Shown here one piece after another: positions 60,061 through 64,000 of a DNA stretch of 64,000 bases (within the stretch, counting starts at the first letter, position 1; each line of letters begins with the position of its first letter). Below the pieces are notes generated by a model, which had not been told where the DNA came from, did no database searches, and saw only the letters and a list, made by a program, of their open reading frames with translations. The translations under genes were made by a program, and so were the position numbers. Source of the DNA: Hippophae tibetana (lineage: Eukaryota; Streptophyta; Magnoliopsida; Rosales; Elaeagnaceae); assembly GCA_037013495.1 (NCBI GenBank), contig CM072805.1, forward strand, positions 40,357,169 through 40,421,168, read 5' to 3'.

Positions 60061-63000
60061 CTATTCAAGATCATCAGAATCTTCTTTTGATTCTTCTTGC
60101 GATGATATAATTTGAACCATGTGTTCTGCCCATTCCTCTTGTAAATCATCAAAAATTTGCTGGTCGTAACCCGTCTTGTTCCAACCAAAGAACTACATGT
60201 ATTCAAAATCAAAATAAGAATATGATTTCATTTATTTACAAAAACAAACTCAAATATGTTAAAATTTGTATGTATATGGGTAAAATATATTACCACATCA
60301 TCAATTGGAATTTTGATATTTGTGATGATTTCACTCATAAACTTCATGACATAATAACCACACATGACTCCATTATTTTGTTGTGGAACCTACAAAAAAA
60401 AGTGCATGTATACATGAATTTTCATATTCGAACATCCTTATTATTTAATTGTAAAATTAATAAAATTATTAATATTGAATTGTACATACCATAACTTTTG
60501 TCCATGTAAGCTTATGAGATTTTTTAAGGACAATGCTCCTAGACTTGTTCCACAACTTCCATGCCCTGTCAAGATATAAAACGATTAGTTTTTATTAAAT
60601 ATTACAAAAAATAATAGAAAAAACTAATATGTAACTAAATATAACTCTTACATTTCAACAACTGATTTTGTATCTTTACTCAGTTCTATGGAAGCTGAGT
60701 CACAGTACCAAGCATGATTATTGAACATATCAATGATTACCAACATCCAATGATATTGGCCTTGTTCAAACCTTAATGGCCAAGGGATTATCAACTTTTG
60801 ATTTCTGCTAAGCGTTAATGCTCTATCACATAATTGTTTAGCTTTGATGCTAACATCCTTCTCTTGATATTGATTAACATATGAAGAATCATAGAACATT
60901 GCTAAATGTGATGAGTGATTATGTTGAAGTCGATAATAGCAAGCCCTATATATGTATATATATAATTAGATAATATAAATATAATTATATATGTTCTGCA
61001 TAAATAAAAGAAAACTAACTAGATTGAGGACTCACCTTGTCCACACTTGAATTATACTTAAATCGATCATTTGATATTCAAATATTTGCAACAAGCACTC
61101 GATCGATATATAAGTTTGGCCGATGTCTACACCAGAAATTTCAATAGGAAGTGGCACAGTCCATCCATCATTTATGCTAGATGCCCTCCCAACAATAGTC
61201 ATCAAACTGCCAAGATTTCTACTGAACTGTAACGCATAAGTATGACTATACTTTTTCTAAGGCTTCTTCTTGAATGACTTGGTGCACAATGATTGGCCAC
61301 TAGTCATAGATTTAGCACGAGATACTTGCTTGGTATCTCTTAAATGTGCAGCATTTAAGAGTTCTGGTATAATAGACTACCAAAAAAGTATCATATATGT
61401 ATTTTTAGTAACAATATAAGATCACATTAAATAATAGTAGTAAACAAGTGTTATTTTTTAAGTTAAAAAATAGTACCATGTCAAAATTTAGAACAACTTG
61501 AATCGACGGCCAAGCCACATACTGTCCAACCGCCTCTTGGACTGTGGTAGCATCAGAAGGCACAGGTAGTGGACAATCATGAAACAATGATTGATCAATT
61601 ACTATTTGCCAATGATTAGGCAAATATTGATTATGAATCATCCGATCATCGCTCAATTGTTGTACCGTTCCAATAGCAACATAGTCCGTTGACGAAGGAT
61701 GTTTCAACAAACATTTCATATTCTGTAAAAAAATTAAGTGTTATATATAAAAAATAAAACATATAATAAGAATTTAAAAATTAAAATCTTACCACATATG
61801 ATTCATCAAATAGAGGAGGACTCTCATGTGGGGTAGCTATTGGATGTACATTCTCACCAATATGTTCATCTTGGCTTGATTTATGGTAAGAATGTGCAGA
61901 TTGCATTGGAGAAAATGAACCACTACTTGATTGCATGTGCATTTCTGACATATAATGAGGACCAATAGGATGGCTATATCCCATACTGGATGTAGTTTGA
62001 ACACAATGAGATTGTGTGGATGGCATGCCTGGCATGGATGGTGGCATGCTTGGCATGGATTGTGGCATGCCTGGAATGGAAGGTGGTATGCCTGGAATGG
62101 AAGGTGGTATGCCTGGCATGGATTGTTGCATGCTTGGCCAATATGGCATGCCCTGGTTGTAGCATGATGCCATGGCTGACAATTGTTGTGATTGATGTTC
62201 TTTTAGAGTGGCAATCTCACTTATCACGGAAGCCTTAAAGAAGTTGAATTCTTCTTCAATTTTAGTGTATTTCTCCTTACTTACCGTCTCAGGCTTATGT
62301 TTTGGAATTTTAAAATACTCCAAAGCACCATCATATTGGCTACCTCCCCTAACACGACCAGGATGATCGCGTCCGATTGCATGATATAAAGCATCTCTCC
62401 CAGGCTCTTCGATTATTTCACCCCTGTATAGTTTTTCTTGAACAACTCTCTACAAATAATAAAGCACACAAACATATCATTCATTATTACATCAATTATT
62501 AAGTATCAGTAAGACTTTTTATCAAACGAAATTACTAACCAACTTATTTAATTGTTCTTCTCCTCGTTGACTCATCGGTCTTGCATTCTTCGTTTTGGGA
62601 GTCTTTGTTTCTATGTACAATTTCATTCGGGTAACAGGTCTACCCAATTCAGCTTCCTACATAAATTAGGAAAATTTTATTAACAATGACATGAAATTAA
62701 ATTGAGAAAAATTAATATAAAAATATTTATAAAATTAAGACAAATTAATAATACCATTCGAAATCTAACTTCAGGATTTGAAGACCTTCCAGTACGGTTA
62801 GGTAGAATGTTATGCATTTGGACATTCTGGTGATCTTCTCTAATAATTTGAAATTCTCCTGAACGTCTATAATCCACAAAGTCTTTCTAAACTTGAGGTG
62901 TAATCCAGGGGTGTCCTTCAGGGATTTTGTATATCACATTCTCATCAAGTGTTTCCAAATATGGAAACACATAATTTTTCGCCAATCTAGAAGTCTTGTA

Positions 63001-63410
63001 TTCCTTCCACGCCTTATTTGCAATCTTATAACACTTGCCCTGCCAATTGTCATCAACTTTGTAACGATTCTGTAAAAACACAGTACAAAAGATTAGATAC
63101 AATCAATATATATAATATATATATTGATTATAAAATATAAGAGACTTACATAAATGGTTATCCATATTTTAAACTTTTCTGCATCGGCAACCTCAGACCA
63201 ATGATTTATATTGATTGGTATACTGGACTTTGCCAGTCGACCAATAGAAGATTTCAATTGTTGACCATTTTCCCCTAGTGGATTACCAGTAGCATCAAAT
63301 TTAACGGGTATTCTATCATCTGGGTTAAGTGGAGCATCAGGTATATTCGCCCAACCCCTTCTTTTCAAATACCCCAATGGATCATTTGGATCTACAAGCT
63401 GAATATCCAT
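60061..63410 (-). pseudogene. CACTA ORF2: Transposase_24-like, DUF8039-like and Ulp1-like cysteine protease
   Basis: Ten exons: 63410-63150, 63069-62755, 62656-62540, 62449-61793, 61722-61477, 61376-61036, 60945-60652, 60565-60490, 60389-60294, 60192-60061. They join in frame to 2,535 nt (844 codons plus stop). The N-terminal part is Transposase_24-like (WKEYKTSRLAKNYV, GRDALYHAIGRDHPGRVRG). A Met/Pro-rich repeat is followed by a DUF8039-like domain (LPVPSDATTVQEAVGQYVAWP). The C terminus is a C48/Ulp1 SUMO-protease fold with the His (HWMLVIID), Asp (YCDS) and Gln/Cys (QQNNGVMCGYYV) of the catalytic set, ending in an acidic tail. TAG stops lie at 62887-62889 (expected Trp, after TPQV) and 61257-61259. 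All splice sites look intact, so inactivation is recent. Confidence 0.85.
62020..62135 (-). repeat. 21-bp repeats encoding a Met/Pro heptad array
   Basis: Within the large ORF2 exon, about five to six units encode variants of SMPGIPP / SIPGMPQ / SMPSMPP. The array is also open on the + strand. Probably a flexible linker between the Transposase_24 and DUF8039 parts. Confidence 0.8.
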
Positions 63411-63510
63411 GAAATATCTGCAAAAAGTGGAGAAATATAAATTAATTGACAATTTTAGGAACACACATATATACAAGAGTTATTACAACAATATAGAACA
63501 TACATTATGT

Positions 63511-64000
63511 TTAATTAGGTTGTTGATCGTATACATATATTCCTTCACAATCACTACGAGTCCATGTCGAAGAATCATCATCATCAATTAGATCATCACG
63601 TACATTAGGTAATTTATTTGAGAAATTACTAATATTGGTTAATGTATCAAGCATAGAGTCATCATCTTCTACAACATCACAATGGTAAAACTCTTTTTGT
63701 GGAGGCGTTAACACAACAGACCATATTGGATCAATTTGATCGCTCACGTAAAATACTTGCTTTGCATGAAGTGCTAATGTGAAAGGATCATCTGTGTGAC
63801 TTATCTTGGATAAATTTACAAGAGTAAATCCAAAATCATCTATTTTATATCCAACATTGATAACATCTTCGACCCAATCACACAAGAATACTGTCTCATG
63901 GAAGACCTCATAATCCAATTCCTAAATCTCTTGTATTATACCATAATATGTTCTATCAGAAAGGACAGGATTAGCATCTTTTGAACTGGCAAATTGCATA
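63511..64000 (-). pseudogene. CACTA transposase ORF1, C-terminal DUF4216 part (cut by window edge)
   Basis: Minus-strand frame with YYGIIQEI, VFLCDWVE, GFTLVNLS, DDPFTLALHAKQVFYV and WSVVL, the pattern of the DUF4216 domain that follows the Tnp2 transposase core in plant CACTA proteins. It ends in an acidic tail and a stop near 63,511. A TAG at 63922-63924 replaces the Trp expected between QEI and ELDY. The catalytic transposase region is outside the window. Confidence 0.85.

Larger units (their letters stand above)
59061..64000 (-). mobile_element. Large CACTA (En/Spm-type) transposon, one terminus, extends beyond the window
   Basis: It begins CACTATTACAAAAAGGGG at 59061, continues with four hairpin subterminal repeats, and then carries ORF2 and the end of ORF1 on the minus strand. 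The gene order read from the other end (transposase with DUF4216, then Transposase_24/Ulp1 ORF) is that of plant CACTA elements. The other terminus and the Tnp2 transposase core would lie to the right of the window. Three premature TAG codons in the visible coding part suggest the copy is not autonomous. Confidence 0.9.

Noticed and set aside
61955..62238. Plus-strand frames rich in Trp/Ala/Cys/Met
   Set aside because: Antisense of the Met/Pro repeat in CACTA ORF2.

Overview
This is a nuclear window from a flowering plant, almost certainly a eudicot. Intergenic DNA is very AT-rich, introns are numerous with GT-AG borders, and the genes are plant families: plastid NADH-glutamate synthase, a cyclic nucleotide-gated channel, an ATL-type RING-H2 protein with a wall-associated-kinase-like ectodomain, and an LRK10-like kinase. 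CACTA, Ty3/gypsy, Ty1/copia and TRIM elements fill much of the rest. The species cannot be named from the sequence alone.

Layout. 1-5.4 kb is nested transposon debris: a small two-exon coiled-coil reading frame (+), a decayed Ty3/gypsy gag-pol (-), its LTR, and a 0.85-kb non-autonomous CACTA element inserted in that LTR. 6.9-11.4 kb holds a six-exon CNGC gene (+), complete except for one extra A in a homopolymer just before the pore. 12.2-15.2 kb has two dead fragments: the 3' end of a PP2C phosphatase (-) and an LRK10-like receptor kinase (+). 15.2-19.8 kb is a 2.05-kb direct duplication of a copia gag/protease fragment plus the tail of the RING gene. 19.8-22.5 kb is the intact two-exon ATL20/21/22-like RING gene (-).

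24.7-36.2 kb is a complete 22-exon NADH-GOGAT gene (-). All 22 exons join in frame to a predicted 2,203-residue plastid enzyme. It is the only clearly functional metabolic gene here and assimilates ammonium together with glutamine synthetase. 36.8-59 kb is about 22 kb without any recognisable gene. It is extremely AT-rich and carries microsatellites, several tandem duplications, degenerate MITE-like repeats and a ~49-bp minisatellite.

59.06 kb to the right edge is the left terminal part of a large CACTA transposon read on the minus strand. It has a terminal repeat with four hairpin subterminal repeats and a ten-exon second ORF (Transposase_24-like, DUF8039-like, Ulp1-type cysteine protease) with two in-frame stops. 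The DUF4216-like end of the transposase ORF runs off the window. The small CACTA element at 4.5 kb is an internally deleted relative, because it keeps a remnant of the same ORF's 3' end.

Two copies of one TRIM element with perfect 5-bp target duplications sit in introns of the CNGC and RING genes. Many stops in the dead elements replace a conserved tryptophan, as expected from cytosine deamination.
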